Assembly: GCF_001017435.1 (NCBI RefSeq)
Contig: NZ_CP011371.1
Location: 3,596,001-3,660,000, forward strand
From: Caldimonas brevitalea
GTDB taxonomy: Bacteria > Pseudomonadota > Gammaproteobacteria > Burkholderiales > Burkholderiaceae_C
Reading direction: 5' to 3'
Length of the DNA: 64,000 nt
The notes below the pieces were generated by a model that saw only the letters and a program-made list of their open reading frames with translations, searched no databases and had not been told where the DNA came from. How positions within the stretch are numbered: the first letter of the stretch is position 1; each line of letters begins with the position of its first letter. The position numbers and the translations under genes were made by a program. This document shows, in pieces, positions 16,891 to 26,107 of the stretch.

Positions 16891-19800
16891 TCAGCGTTTT
16901 TTGGACAACGCGTTCGCCTTGCGGGCGCCGCCCGAGCGTGAGCGTGATGTTGTGCTGAGCGTGTCGACCGACAGCACGGTGGTGCCGAGGTCCGTACCAC
17001 GGCCGTCACGGAACGACACCGCCCCCAGGTAACGCTGCCCGGTCCCGACCGACCAACCCAGGCCGACCGAGGCGTTGCCGCCGAGGTGGACATGGCGCGG
17101 ACCCGACGCACGCAAGCTGCCGGTGCCGGACTGCGGGCCGACCACCCAACTCGACAATGTGAAGCTGGCACGGCCCCCTTGCGGTGCGTAGCCGACCACA
17201 CAGGCGCTGTACTGCCCCGGCGCCGGGTCGCTCAAGCGCACTTCCTCGTCGGCGGTGGCACCGGCACTGATGCCGACCAGGGCTTCGTCCAGGTAGACCT
17301 CGAGGTCGAGATCGTCGGCGCCGCCACCCGAGCTGTCGCTGTCGAACAGCGCGAAGCGGGCATGCCGGGCGCCGGTGGCCACCGGCACGTCGAAGCAGGT
17401 CACTCCCCCGCTGCTCACCACACCGGACTGCCGCGTGGCCGGTACGAGGCCCAGCGGCACGGTTTCGAGCACGCCGCTGTAGCCGGTGGCGACGTTGAAC
17501 ACCTTGGTGCCGGTGGCCCTTGTATCGTCGAACGACGCCGGCGCGTCGAGCGTCAGGGCGCGTGCGACGATGGGGCTGAGCACCTGTTGCCCGGCCCCGT
17601 TGCGCCAGACCAAGCTGCCGAAGCGCCACTCGCCGGAGGGTGCCGAGGTGCGCAGCAGTTGCACCTTGAAGCGCGCGCGCTCACCCGGCGCGAGCTGCAG
17701 CTGTGCCGGTACGACCGCCACGGCAAAACCCGGCAGCTTGGCATCGGCGACGTAGGTGGCCGGCGAAGTGCCCAGGTGGCGCACCTCGCGCTGCACCTCG
17801 AGGCGGCCCACCACCGTGGCCCCGAGCGACGGCAGGTTCAGGTTGTGGGCCGCGATGGGGAGGCTTGTGCTGCACCTCGGGCCGTCGGATGGCAGCAGAT
17901 CGAGCCCGCACAGAAAGCCGACGTAGTCGGCGAGGCCGGCCTCGTACACCAGCGATGTCGCGGCGGCGGCCCGCGGGTTGAGATGGCCGGCGCCATAACC
18001 CCAACGGTCGCCGTCCACGCCCCCCTCGGGTGTGCGCAACGGCCCGGCGGACGTCAGCAAGACGGACTTGATCGCCGCGGGCGACCAGGTCGGGTGGCGT
18101 TGCTTCAACAGCGCGGCGACACCGGCGACATGGGGCGAGGCCATCGAGGTGCCGGACAGGAAGTCGGCGGCCGGCGGCGGCGTGAGGGTACCGGCGACGA
18201 CGGCAGCATGCTGCGCCTGCGTGGCCGGCTGCCAGGCGAAGGCCGCGAGCAGGTTGACGCCGGGTGCGCTCAGGTCGGGTTTGACGATGAGGGGCGTCGC
18301 GAGGTTGGGCCCGCGTGACGAGAACTCGGCGACCACCGGCGCGACCACACCTTCCGCCTGTGTCGCGACACCGAGAGCGGCGCTGGCATCGGCGCTGACC
18401 GCATAGCCACGGACCGTGGCCGCGTCGGTGTGCGGCAGGTGGACGGTGGGCACGAAATGCGGGTCGTCGAGGAGGTCGCTCGGCTCGACGTTCAGCAAGA
18501 TCATGCCTGCGGCGCCGACCCGCGCCGCCTCCTCGCTTTTCTCGACGCGCGCATTGGTGCCGCGGTCACAGACGATGATCTTGCCAGCGGCCTTGGCGGG
18601 ATCGAGGGCATCGAGGAAACACAACCGGGCGTCGAGGTTGCTCTCGTCGAACGGCGGGTACAGCGCCACGGCAGTCGACAACACCAGGGGCTTGCTCGGC
18701 ACGCCGGAGGAGCGGGATGCCCCCTGCAAACGCGCCCCGTTGCCCAGTTGCACCGGCGCGACCAGCCGCCGGTCGTGCGTGGAGGCGGCGACGGTCGTCA
18801 GCCAGGGCGCAGGGTGCGAGACGGTATTGCCCGGCCCCTCGTTCCCCCCGGCCGTTGCGACGAACACGCCAGCCGCGGTGGCGTTGAGGAAGGCCTCTTC
18901 GACCGGATCGAGCAGGTCGTCGGTCGACCCGCCGATCGAGAAGTTGATCACGTCCACACCGTCGGCCACCGCCTGCTCGATGGCGGCCACGCTGTCGCCG
19001 ATCCAGCAGTTGACGACGACCTCGTCGGTCGCAAGGTCGAGCCAGCTCCAGCACGCTTTGTAGATCGCCAGCCGGGCGCGGGGCGCCATGCCGGCAATGC
19101 GTCCGGTATCGGTGCCGTTGACGCGGGTGGCGACACCGGCGTTGCCTGCCGCGATCGACGCTGTGTGGCTGCCGTGCCCGTCCTGGTCGCGTGGCGACTC
19201 GTACTCGGCCCAGTGCAGCGGCAAGCCGCTGGCCTTGAACGACGCGTCGAAATAGCGCGCGCCGATCACCTTATGGTTGCAGCGCTCGGGGCCGAAGCCC
19301 GGGCCGCTCTGGCAGCGGCCGCTCCACCGGGCCGGCGGCGGGCCGTAGACCACCCGGCCAGGCTGGTGCGCGGAAACCGGATCTCCGTTCGCATCGACCT
19401 TGTCGGAGAACGAGGGGTCTTCGGGCCAGATGCCCGAGTCGATGACGCCGACCACGACATCCTCGCCTTTCAGGGGGCGTGACGCTGCATCGACCTGAGA
19501 CCACAGTCCGCCGGGGGTGCTGAGGCCCAGAAAGATCGGCGTGCGGCTGGTGGCCAGGCTGCGCGGCAGGTCGCGGCGGACCGCGAGCACCCCGGGCGTG
19601 GCCTTCAGCTTTTGCACGTCGGCGTCGCTGAGCAACGCCGAAAAGCCGTTGAAGGCCACGCCGTAGCGGTGCAACACCTGGGCGCCGGCCACACCGGCCA
19701 GCACCTGGTTGCGGCGGGTGTCGAGATGCGACAGGTAGGCCCGCACGCCAGGGGCGCCGAGACGGAAAGTGCCGCCCGGCGCGGCACGCGTGGCGGCCAG

Positions 19801-19935
19801 GCCGGCCACGCCGCCGCTGTAGGTCGCTGCGGGCGGGCCGCTGAGTTGCACGATATAGGCCTTGCGGCCTGCTGGTTGTGCCGCGGCAGCAGCGCCGGCG
19901 AGCACGAGCACCAAGGCGAGGAGATGTCGGTACAT
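16891..19935 (-). CDS. Secreted S8 subtilisin-like serine peptidase with I9 propeptide, PA insert and Fn3-like domain
   Basis: A 1014-residue secreted subtilase. After a signal peptide (MYRHLLALVLVLAGAAAAA) comes an I9-type propeptide inhibitor (about 25-140). The catalytic domain contains Asp166 (VIDSGIWPED), His254 (DGHGSHTAS) and Ser597 (GTSMASPHVAG). A protease-associated insert lies between His and Ser, and a C-terminal Fn3-like region follows, as in plant-type subtilases. The tail is Ser/Arg/Lys-rich. The start at 19935 gives the signal peptide; the frame is open much further upstream, but that part overlaps the PEP-CTERM gene. It begins 16 bases after that gene, so the two are probably co-transcribed. 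Confidence 0.92.
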   Translation of the reverse strand: MYRHLLALVLVLAGAAAAAQPAGRKAYIVQLSGPPAATYSGGVAGLAATRAAPGGTFRLGAPGVRAYLSHLDTRRNQVLAGVAGAQVLHRYGVAFNGFSALLSDADVQKLKATPGVLAVRRDLPRSLATSRTPIFLGLSTPGGLWSQVDAASRPLKGEDVVVGVIDSGIWPEDPSFSDKVDANGDPVSAHQPGRVVYGPPPARWSGRCQSGPGFGPERCNHKVIGARYFDASFKASGLPLHWAEYESPRDQDGHGSHTASIAAGNAGVATRVNGTDTGRIAGMAPRARLAIYKACWSWLDLATDEVVVNCWIGDSVAAIEQAVADGVDVINFSIGGSTDDLLDPVEEAFLNATAAGVFVATAGGNEGPGNTVSHPAPWLTTVAASTHDRRLVAPVQLGNGARLQGASRSSGVPSKPLVLSTAVALYPPFDESNLDARLCFLDALDPAKAAGKIIVCDRGTNARVEKSEEAARVGAAGMILLNVEPSDLLDDPHFVPTVHLPHTDAATVRGYAVSADASAALGVATQAEGVVAPVVAEFSSRGPNLATPLIVKPDLSAPGVNLLAAFAWQPATQAQHAAVVAGTLTPPPAADFLSGTSMASPHVAGVAALLKQRHPTWSPAAIKSVLLTSAGPLRTPEGGVDGDRWGYGAGHLNPRAAAATSLVYEAGLADYVGFLCGLDLLPSDGPRCSTSLPIAAHNLNLPSLGATVVGRLEVQREVRHLGTSPATYVADAKLPGFAVAVVPAQLQLAPGERARFKVQLLRTSAPSGEWRFGSLVWRNGAGQQVLSPIVARALTLDAPASFDDTRATGTKVFNVATGYSGVLETVPLGLVPATRQSGVVSSGGVTCFDVPVATGARHARFALFDSDSSGGGADDLDLEVYLDEALVGISAGATADEEVRLSDPAPGQYSACVVGYAPQGGRASFTLSSWVVGPQSGTGSLRASGPRHVHLGGNASVGLGWSVGTGQRYLGAVSFRDGRGTDLGTTVLSVDTLSTTSRSRSGGARKANALSKKR

Positions 19936-19951
19936 GAGGGGCTCCTCGCGG

Positions 19952-20665
19952 TCAGTGGGCGGCAGGCGCCGGGGCACGGCGGCGGCGGCCGGCGATGAGC
20001 ATGCTCGCGGCGCAGCCGAGCACCAGCAATGCGGCGCTGCCCGGCTCTGGCACCGCAGCGGCCACCTGCAGGTTGTCGAGGGCAAACTGCGCCAGGTTTT
20101 GCGCCGGGCGGAAGCAGCCGCCACCGGGGCCGTAGACGCAGGCAAACACATCGAAGGACGTGATGTTGCCGAAGGCCGCAAAGCGGTCGCCGGCGTGACG
20201 CGCAAACGAGAACGCGCCGTCGGCTCCGCTCTTGCCGGCGTCCCAGGCGCCGAACACCCTCCGGCCGTCGGCCGCCAGCGCCTCCACCACGATCTGGCCC
20301 ACGTTGGAGCCGGGGCTGAACTCGAGCGGCGCCACGAAGGCGGCGTCGAAGCCCAACAGGCTGAAGGTGCCGCCGTCCACGCGCTGCACCGAAAGCGAAC
20401 TGTCGTTGAGGCCGGCATAGAACTGGGTGTCGTTGCCGCTCGGACAGACGATGTCGGCACAGGCCGCCGCCGTGTCGAGCATCCCGAAGTCGCCCTCGAC
20501 GCGGAAGCGGAACTCACCTTGTTCGAACCCGCTGCCATCGGCGTACAGGGCAGGCGGGCCGGCTTCGAAATCGAGCACGGCGCCCTGCGCGGGCACCAGC
20601 GACGCCACCGCGCACGTCGCCAGCATCGTGGCGCACCACCTGGAAACTGGAAGCTGCTTCGGCAT
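19952..20665 (-). CDS. PEP-CTERM sorting-domain surface protein
   Basis: A 237-residue exported protein with an N-terminal signal peptide and a C-terminal PEP-CTERM tripartite sorting signal: VPEPGS, a hydrophobic helix, and the basic tail GRRRR. Such proteins are recognised by an exosortase (EpsH family) and delivered to the cell surface or exopolysaccharide matrix. No exosortase gene lies in this window. The central beta-rich part (VLDFEAGPPALYADG, SLLGFDAAFVAP) resembles PEP-CTERM proteins with a lectin-like or DUF-type fold. It lies directly upstream of the subtilase gene. Confidence 0.88.
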   Translation of the reverse strand: MPKQLPVSRWCATMLATCAVASLVPAQGAVLDFEAGPPALYADGSGFEQGEFRFRVEGDFGMLDTAAACADIVCPSGNDTQFYAGLNDSSLSVQRVDGGTFSLLGFDAAFVAPLEFSPGSNVGQIVVEALAADGRRVFGAWDAGKSGADGAFSFARHAGDRFAAFGNITSFDVFACVYGPGGGCFRPAQNLAQFALDNLQVAAAVPEPGSAALLVLGCAASMLIAGRRRRAPAPAAH

Positions 20666-20914
20666 GGATCACCTTTCAGGTTGAGCGTGCGCGCGGACGA
20701 CGACACCCATTGACGTCGCAGGCGTCACGGCGGGGATGCGAAGGAGAAGAGGACCAAGGGACAAAGCGAGCAAAAGACCGGCGGCATCCGGCACTCGATT
20801 CGATCGCCGCATCACCCCGTCGACGTCGTGGAGGGGCAACGGCGGCGGCCATCACGCACCTCCGCCGAGGGAACGCCGCTTGCCGCTTTCTGCCTGCCTC
20901 AAGGAGATCGGCAG

Positions 20915-21730
20915 ATGACTTCGCGCACACTCCGCCTTGCCCCCTACGCCCTGACGTCGATGCTCGCGCTGGCCCTGTCGGGCTGCGCAGTGCCGCTGCT
21001 GCACGGCATGGTCAACCTCGATCAGAAGCTGGCCGCCGCCGGCGGGCTGCCTGCAGGCTCGAACGGCTGCCGGGACGAACCCGGCTTCCCCATCACGATC
21101 TGCCGCCCCGGCAGCTACCGGCTGACCGAGAACCTCGTGGTGCCGGCCGACACCGACGCCGTCGAAATCCTGGCCGACGATGTGACGCTCGACCTCAGTG
21201 GTTTCTCGATTGCGGGCCCGAGCACCTGTGAAGGCAGCGGCGCCGACTTCAGCTGCAGCGGCCAATCCGGCACCGGCATCACCACCGGACTGGTGCGCGG
21301 ATTGGCGGTACGCAACGGCGTGATCCACGGCATGGGTGGCGATGGCATCAACTGCAAAGGCTGTACGGTCGAGGGTGTGAGGGCCCGCCACAACCGGGCC
21401 GGTTTTGTCGTGACGAGCGGGCTGGTCAAGGACAGCCTGGCGAGCTCCAACCTCATCGGCGTCGGCCTCAACCGCTCGTCGCTGGTGCACTCCACGGTGC
21501 AGATGAACCATACCGGCGTCACCGCGGCCAACGGCGGCGCCGTGATCGGCAACGTCATCGCGACCAACACCGACGTCGGCCTGCGCATCGTCGGCGACGG
21601 CGGGTATGCCCAGAACTCGTTCCGGGCCAACCAGCAGGCAGACGTCGACGGCGGCGTGAACATGGGCGGCAATGTCTGCGGCGCCGCCTTGTGCGCGGCG
21701 CCCGAGGCCGAGTCGCGCGTGGAGCGTTGA
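20915..21730 (+). CDS. Right-handed beta-helix repeat lipoprotein
   Basis: A 271-residue lipoprotein (lipobox L-S-G-C24). The mature part starts with a Cys-containing segment (NGCRDEPGFPITICRPGSY), then repeated short strands such as LTENLVVPADT, VTLDLSGFSI, VRNGVIHGMGG and VEGVRARHNRAGF. These are the coil pattern of a right-handed parallel beta-helix, as in pectate-lyase-like proteins. The start at 20915 has AAGGAG before it. It is divergent from the PEP-CTERM gene, so a shared envelope or surface role is possible. No catalytic residues were recognised. Confidence 0.75.
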   Translation: MTSRTLRLAPYALTSMLALALSGCAVPLLHGMVNLDQKLAAAGGLPAGSNGCRDEPGFPITICRPGSYRLTENLVVPADTDAVEILADDVTLDLSGFSIAGPSTCEGSGADFSCSGQSGTGITTGLVRGLAVRNGVIHGMGGDGINCKGCTVEGVRARHNRAGFVVTSGLVKDSLASSNLIGVGLNRSSLVHSTVQMNHTGVTAANGGAVIGNVIATNTDVGLRIVGDGGYAQNSFRANQQADVDGGVNMGGNVCGAALCAAPEAESRVER

Positions 21731-21924
21731 CTCGCCCGAACCAGCCTCGAGTGGCGCGGTGGGTGCCGGCGCGAGCGAGGCCCGACGGAAAAGCCGCGGA
21801 AGGGCCAGGCGAGCGTCGCCGGCACGCCACTCCCGGCTCGTCACCAGCACCGGCGCTGTGTGGCCAGCGGCCCCGGGGAGACACGCCGGTACCTGCCCGG
21901 CCCCGCCCTGCCGGCGGCGGTGCG

Positions 21925-23538
21925 TCACGCCGGCACGGCGCTGCGCCGCTCGAGAACCTGGGGCATCAGGTCCGACAGGGCCAGCGCCTCGGCCCCGGGG
22001 GCCAGCCAGGGTTGAGGGCCGGCGTCCAGCAGCGCGCCGCGCAACCACGGGTGGTCGGCATAGACGGTGTGGTCGCCGCCTCTCTGGCTGCGGCACACCA
22101 GCGCGGCGTCGATGGCGGCGCGCGGTCGCACGCCCGCAGGGCTCTGAAGATAGTGGCCCGACTCCCACTCGGCGCCGAACGGCGCCGGCACCCCCTGCAA
22201 CACCCCGAGCCCGCTGAGGCCGGCCGACGCCACCGCGTCGGCCAGGGCCTCGACCACGCTCGCTGTCGTGAGCCCGGCTTCCTGGAGCCGCTGTCGGTGA
22301 AACACCAGCAAGCCGTTCTCGGCGGGGTGGAAAAACACCAGCGAGCGGCGCGCGTCGATGCGCCCTTCGCTGCTGCGTTGCAGCCAGCCACGGTCGCGGA
22401 AATACCGGTTGGGATGCAAGTCCCAGTGCACCGGCGCCACGCCGTGGTCCGAATGGATCACGAAGCGCCAGTCGTCGGGCAGGCTGCGCCGCAGCTTGGT
22501 GATCCATTCGTCGAGCCAGCCCATCACGCGCAGGAAGGCGGGCGCCAGCGGGCCCGAGAAACTGCCGTCGGGCCGCACCGCGTGGCAGAGGATCTGGTGC
22601 GACAGCTGGTTGATCAGCGGGTAGTAGCCGACCGTCAGGTCGGCGTCGTGCCCCTCCACCGCCCAGCGGATGTCGTTCGCGAAGCTGTCGTGCACATGCC
22701 GCATCAGCGCGACCAGCAAGGTCTCGGCGGCGCCGGTGCCGCCGTCCCGCAGACTCACGCCGAGGCGGCGCTCCTGGTAGAGCCGCCCCGGGTTGGCGGC
22801 CACATAGGGACGCGCGCGGCCATGCATGCGGCGCCGCTCGGCGTCGCGCCCGTGCACCTTGACAGCGTGGTAGCCGAGGAAGACCAGTTGCGGCTGGTCA
22901 TCGATCACCACGGTTTGCAGGGCAAGCGCCCGGTGTGATTCGCCGGCCTTGGCCCAGGTCGCGTGCGGCAAGGGCAACACGGGGCCATGCAGCCGTGCCG
23001 CCCACACCACCCGCCCCTGCGGATCTTCGAGGCGCAAGCCGTCGGCGCCGCCGCGCACGCGCAGGTCGAGTTGCAGGGCGGGCAAAGACAGCCGCTGGCC
23101 CGGCGCCAGCAGCGCAGGCGCGGCAAGGGGCGTCGAGAACACTTCAGTGGCTGACAACAGCCGCGGGAACAAGCGCAAGGGTTCGACGAAGGGGACCGCG
23201 CAGGTCCGCACCGTCTGGCCCCGGGCGGCATACAGGTCCCAGACCATCGGCACGTCGCGCGGCCAGACGTCGAAGCCGTTGCGGAACGCGGTGGGGTCGC
23301 CACCCGCGACCACCGGCACCTCGGCGCCGGTCAGGCCGTGCCGCTCCGGCGGGCACCCGCTCCAGATCGTGAACAGCGACGGCGGCGTCTGGCAATTCGG
23401 TGCCAGCGGAAGCAGCGGACGCACGCGCTGTTCGCGCCACAACCGCCCCATCGTGCTGTCAGGTTGCGCGCTGGTATAGGCGCGCAGCAGTTCGAACGAC
23501 AGGCCGTCGACCAGCAGCCAGAGTGTGCGTGGCAGCAT
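21925..23538 (-). CDS. Alkaline phosphatase-superfamily (type I phosphodiesterase-like) hydrolase
   Basis: A 537-residue enzyme of the alkaline phosphatase/nucleotide pyrophosphatase superfamily. Asp11 in LLVDGLS is the first metal ligand. Thr51 in NCQTPPSL matches the nucleophile position. The HSDHGV motif in the second half supplies later metal ligands. There is no signal peptide at the chosen start, 23538 (MLPRTLWLLVDG). The frame continues upstream to 23751, but those residues are compositionally unlike the domain. Relatives act on phosphodiesters or transfer phospholipid head groups; the substrate is unknown. Confidence 0.8.
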   Translation of the reverse strand: MLPRTLWLLVDGLSFELLRAYTSAQPDSTMGRLWREQRVRPLLPLAPNCQTPPSLFTIWSGCPPERHGLTGAEVPVVAGGDPTAFRNGFDVWPRDVPMVWDLYAARGQTVRTCAVPFVEPLRLFPRLLSATEVFSTPLAAPALLAPGQRLSLPALQLDLRVRGGADGLRLEDPQGRVVWAARLHGPVLPLPHATWAKAGESHRALALQTVVIDDQPQLVFLGYHAVKVHGRDAERRRMHGRARPYVAANPGRLYQERRLGVSLRDGGTGAAETLLVALMRHVHDSFANDIRWAVEGHDADLTVGYYPLINQLSHQILCHAVRPDGSFSGPLAPAFLRVMGWLDEWITKLRRSLPDDWRFVIHSDHGVAPVHWDLHPNRYFRDRGWLQRSSEGRIDARRSLVFFHPAENGLLVFHRQRLQEAGLTTASVVEALADAVASAGLSGLGVLQGVPAPFGAEWESGHYLQSPAGVRPRAAIDAALVCRSQRGGDHTVYADHPWLRGALLDAGPQPWLAPGAEALALSDLMPQVLERRSAVPA

Positions 23539-23724
23539 GGCGGGCGTCAGGCGATGGGCCCGTGAAGGCCGGCACGCGCCGGGTGGCCGTGCGACGGCTG
23601 CATTCTGCCGCGGCAGGACACCGCGATGCAGCGGGAGCGAATGGGGACAGTGGGTCGCACACAGGGGACTTGGGCGGACGAGGGTTTCCTCGTTGTCTCC
23701 ATCGGATGCCTCGCAACTTCCGCC

Positions 23725-23746
23725 GGCCAAATCGAGCGATTTGGCC
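23725..23746. repeat. Inverted repeat with 10-bp arms
   Basis: GGCCAAATCG and CGATTTGGCC are perfect complements separated by AG. The element is close to a symmetric operator-like palindrome. It is 187 bases upstream of the phosphodiesterase-like gene on the minus strand. Confidence 0.7.
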
Positions 23747-23803
23747 GTCATGCTTTGGAACTCCGGTTGGTATTGGGCCGACCGGGCTTGGAATCAATGT
23801 AGG

Positions 23804-23898
23804 GAAACAGCCGCCGGATAACGACAACAGCAAATTGGGAAAATAGCGCAGACCCCAATAATGCTGATCGCGGCGGGGGATATTCCGGCGGCTGTTTC
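23804..23898. repeat. Long hairpin with 15-bp perfect outer arms and an inner stem
   Basis: GAAACAGCCGCCGGA (23804-23818) is perfectly complementary to TCCGGCGGCTGTTTC (23884-23898). Inside, CAGCA plus ATTGGG on the left can pair with CCCAAT plus TGCTG on the right with small bulges. Together they form a two-part stem of about 95 bases. It could be an RNA element or a mobile-element end. No known family was recognised. Confidence 0.65.
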
Positions 23899-24326
23899 TT
23901 GGATGGCAATGTCCCACAAGGAAAGATGGCGAGTACCTGACAGCTTTTACGGCCACCCCCTGAACGAGGGATCAGCCGGGCCAGGACCCGCGCCGGCGCT
24001 TGAGGACGGCGGCCGACTCAGGGTATAGGCTGCGAACCTGGAATCGACTGTGCAATTCACCAGGTCGAATTCAGATTCAAAATATCTGGTGAGCCTGGTA
24101 AACGGCGGACGCGCAGGCGAAGAAGCCTGCGCTGCTTCGCCGCCGTACGGCTTGCACAGATGTAAAACAATTACTTCATGTCAGGCCGAGAAACAGCGTA
24201 TTTGCAGTTTCCGACGCGTGTCATCGCATTGAATTGCTGAATCTTTTAGGTATCGGTGCTGGCACACGCCGCCGACCGGGCGCGGCAGGCAGCCCGCTCC
24301 TGTCGCACGGCGCGGCTACAGCCGCA

Positions 24327-24656
24327 TCAAGCGTTGCGCGACGACGGCGCGCCGCGCGACGGCGCACCGCGCTGAGTGTGACCCTGCGACACGTGGTCGC
24401 CGTCGTCCGGGTCCTGGTCTTCACCCGTTTCGGCGGCCGCCTGGCCGCGCCCGGTGATCTGCTGCAACTCGTCGATGCGGCGTGACGCCTGCGCCTTGGT
24501 CAGGTGCTCGTCGAACGGTTGTTTGGCCTCCTCGGACAAGGTCTTCAGATAGGAACGTTGCGCCCCGGTCATCGGCTCGTCGCCGGTGACCCAGTCGTCC
24601 GGGTCCTTCTGCATGTTGCTCTGGTCCGCGCTGGCTTGCGTACGCTTGTCGGTCAT
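24327..24656 (-). CDS. DUF3072 small acidic protein
   Basis: A 109-residue hydrophilic protein with the DUF3072 core. The WVTGDEPMTGAQRSYLKTL segment and the following EEAKQPFDEHLTKAQASRRIDELQ helices are typical, and the tail is low-complexity. AGGAG lies 6 bases before the ATG at 24656; a GTG two codons upstream is less well placed. The family function is unknown. It sits next to a hemerythrin-domain gene on the same strand, fitting a general stress group. Confidence 0.78.
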   Translation of the reverse strand: MTDKRTQASADQSNMQKDPDDWVTGDEPMTGAQRSYLKTLSEEAKQPFDEHLTKAQASRRIDELQQITGRGQAAAETGEDQDPDDGDHVSQGHTQRGAPSRGAPSSRNA

Positions 24657-24790
24657 GCTCACTCCTGTGCCCGCCTTGGCAGCGGGCTCTCGCGATGCGG
24701 GCCTGCCAGGCCCTGCAAGGTGTCGTCGATCACGCCCGTCGAGGGCACTCGTCTCGGTTCAGCACGCGCTATGCCTGCGCGCCCGACAGC

Positions 24791-25384
24791 TCAGCGCTGG
24801 AAGCCACGCAACGACGACCAGACATTGCTGAACATATAGGCGCTCGCGCCGACCGCGCCAGCCGCCATCACGATCGCCCCTTCTGGGAAAGACCGAAGCC
24901 CGCTGGCGCCGAGTTCGCCGACACGCGACCCGAGCAGTTGCAAGCGCCGGCGGGTCATCTCGCTGCCCAGCTCCTGCAGGCGGTCGGCCAGCAGACGTTC
25001 GGCAGCGGGAATCAAGGTCGTCTCTTCATCGGCCACGTGGTGCAGCACGTCGCGCATCAGCTCCAGGTAGGTCGCGTCATAGTCGGCGGCCGAAGGAGGC
25101 ATGGAGCGCAGCCGTGCAATCAGACGCCGCACTTCGGCATGCTCGGGGAAGCTCTTCTCGACCACCACGGCATCCGACGCGAGCTCCTGCAAGGCGGGGT
25201 AGAAGATTTCTTCCTCGAGCTGCGTGTGGATCTCGAGCGCAAGGCAGGTGGTGTCGACGAGGGCGGCCTTGCGCTCGGACGGCGTGCCGGGCCTGAACTG
25301 ATGAAAGGTTTCCAGCACATGGCTGTGATCCATGCGGATCAGGTCGGTGACGCTAGGGGAGAGCTTGTGGATCAGGGCAGCCAT
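24791..25384 (-). CDS. Hemerythrin-domain protein
   Basis: A 197-residue protein with a hemerythrin-like HHE domain over about residues 1-140. Candidate di-iron ligands include His in MDHSHV, H-x-x-x-E in EIHTQLEEEIFYP, the His in FPEHAEV, and H-x3-E in VLHHVADEE. Such domains bind O2, NO or iron, and many bacterial members act in oxidative or nitrosative stress. The C-terminus has a hydrophobic stretch (AIVMAAGAVGASAYMF) that may contact the membrane. The start at 25384 opens just before the domain. No strong ribosome site was seen. Confidence 0.85.
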   Translation of the reverse strand: MAALIHKLSPSVTDLIRMDHSHVLETFHQFRPGTPSERKAALVDTTCLALEIHTQLEEEIFYPALQELASDAVVVEKSFPEHAEVRRLIARLRSMPPSAADYDATYLELMRDVLHHVADEETTLIPAAERLLADRLQELGSEMTRRRLQLLGSRVGELGASGLRSFPEGAIVMAAGAVGASAYMFSNVWSSLRGFQR

Positions 25385-25473
25385 CGTGGGTCTCGGCGAA
25401 GATGATCCCCGGAGGCTTGCAAGCGCCATTCCCGCGGCGTTGTCTGCCGCGCACGCCCTGCGCGCGGCAGTGG

Positions 25474-25950
25474 TCACCCGGTGCGATCGGTGCGCACCGC
25501 CAGCACGATCGACGTGGTGGTCTTGCGTACCCCCTCGATCTCGCCGATTTCGTCGAGCAGTGCGTCGAGGCGGGCCATCGAATCGGCGCGCAGCTGCGCC
25601 ATGTAGTCGAACTCGCCGCTCACCGAACAGAGCTGGCGCAGCTCCGGCAAGCGTGACAGCCGCCGTGTCACGTCGCGGCCCGACTTCGGCTCGGTGGTGA
25701 TGCCCACATAGGCGTGAATCGCACGGTCGGCCACGTCCTGGCCCAGCCGCACGGTGTAGCCCACCACCACGCCGTCGCGCTCCAGCCGGGTCAGCCGCGC
25801 CAGCACGGTGGTGCGGGCCACGCCCAGCTTGCGGGCCAAATTGGCCGTGCTTTCGCGCGCGTTGGCCTGCAGCAGCGCCAGCAGGTCGCGGTCGAGTTGG
25901 TCTTTGACGGCGGGCAGCCGGACGGGCGGTGGGGGAGCGGTGCGGCGCAT
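25474..25950 (-). CDS. Lrp/AsnC-family transcriptional regulator
   Basis: A 158-residue regulator. The N-terminal winged HTH is LDRDLLALLQANARESTANLARKLGVARTTV, followed by a C-terminal RAM/AsnC effector domain beginning near GYTVRLG. It is divergent from the lysine dehydrogenase/semialdehyde dehydrogenase pair with 157 bases between the starts, so it probably controls that operon in response to lysine or a product. The start at 25950 has AGGTG upstream. Earlier in-frame starts to 26013 lie in low-complexity sequence. Confidence 0.88.
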   Translation of the reverse strand: MRRTAPPPPVRLPAVKDQLDRDLLALLQANARESTANLARKLGVARTTVLARLTRLERDGVVVGYTVRLGQDVADRAIHAYVGITTEPKSGRDVTRRLSRLPELRQLCSVSGEFDYMAQLRADSMARLDALLDEIGEIEGVRKTTTSIVLAVRTDRTG

Positions 25951-26107
25951 GGGTTCACCTGGCGGTGGTTCGACGTTCTGTATCGTACCTGACGACATAT
26001 CGCCGAAGCTCACCCCGATTTCGACAAACTGCCGCTTTCATTCGTCATGCCGGCTTTCTAGACTGACCGCGGCCCATCGGCCTTCGAATCAAATACGGAG
26101 ACTCAAC

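Larger units (their letters stand above)
23539..24326. other. Gene-poor, hairpin-rich intergenic region
   Basis: 788 bases without a supported gene. Part of it (about 23640-24240) is visibly less GC-rich than the neighbouring coding DNA. It holds a 10-bp-arm palindrome at 23725-23746, a long imperfect hairpin at 23804-23898, and a hairpin GCGCAGGC-N6-GCCTGCGC at 24111-24132. It may be a decayed mobile element, a structured RNA or simply a regulatory spacer. No transposase remnant could be recognised. Confidence 0.5.

Noticed and set aside
20666..20914. TGACG-N7-CGTCA inverted repeat near 20712 as operator
   Set aside because: Short arms and a GC-rich background make chance occurrence likely; no promoter elements support it.
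24058..24096. TCACCAG...CTGGTGA repeat near 24060 as a regulatory element
   Set aside because: Only seven paired bases across a long spacer and no adjacent gene start; not reportable as a feature.
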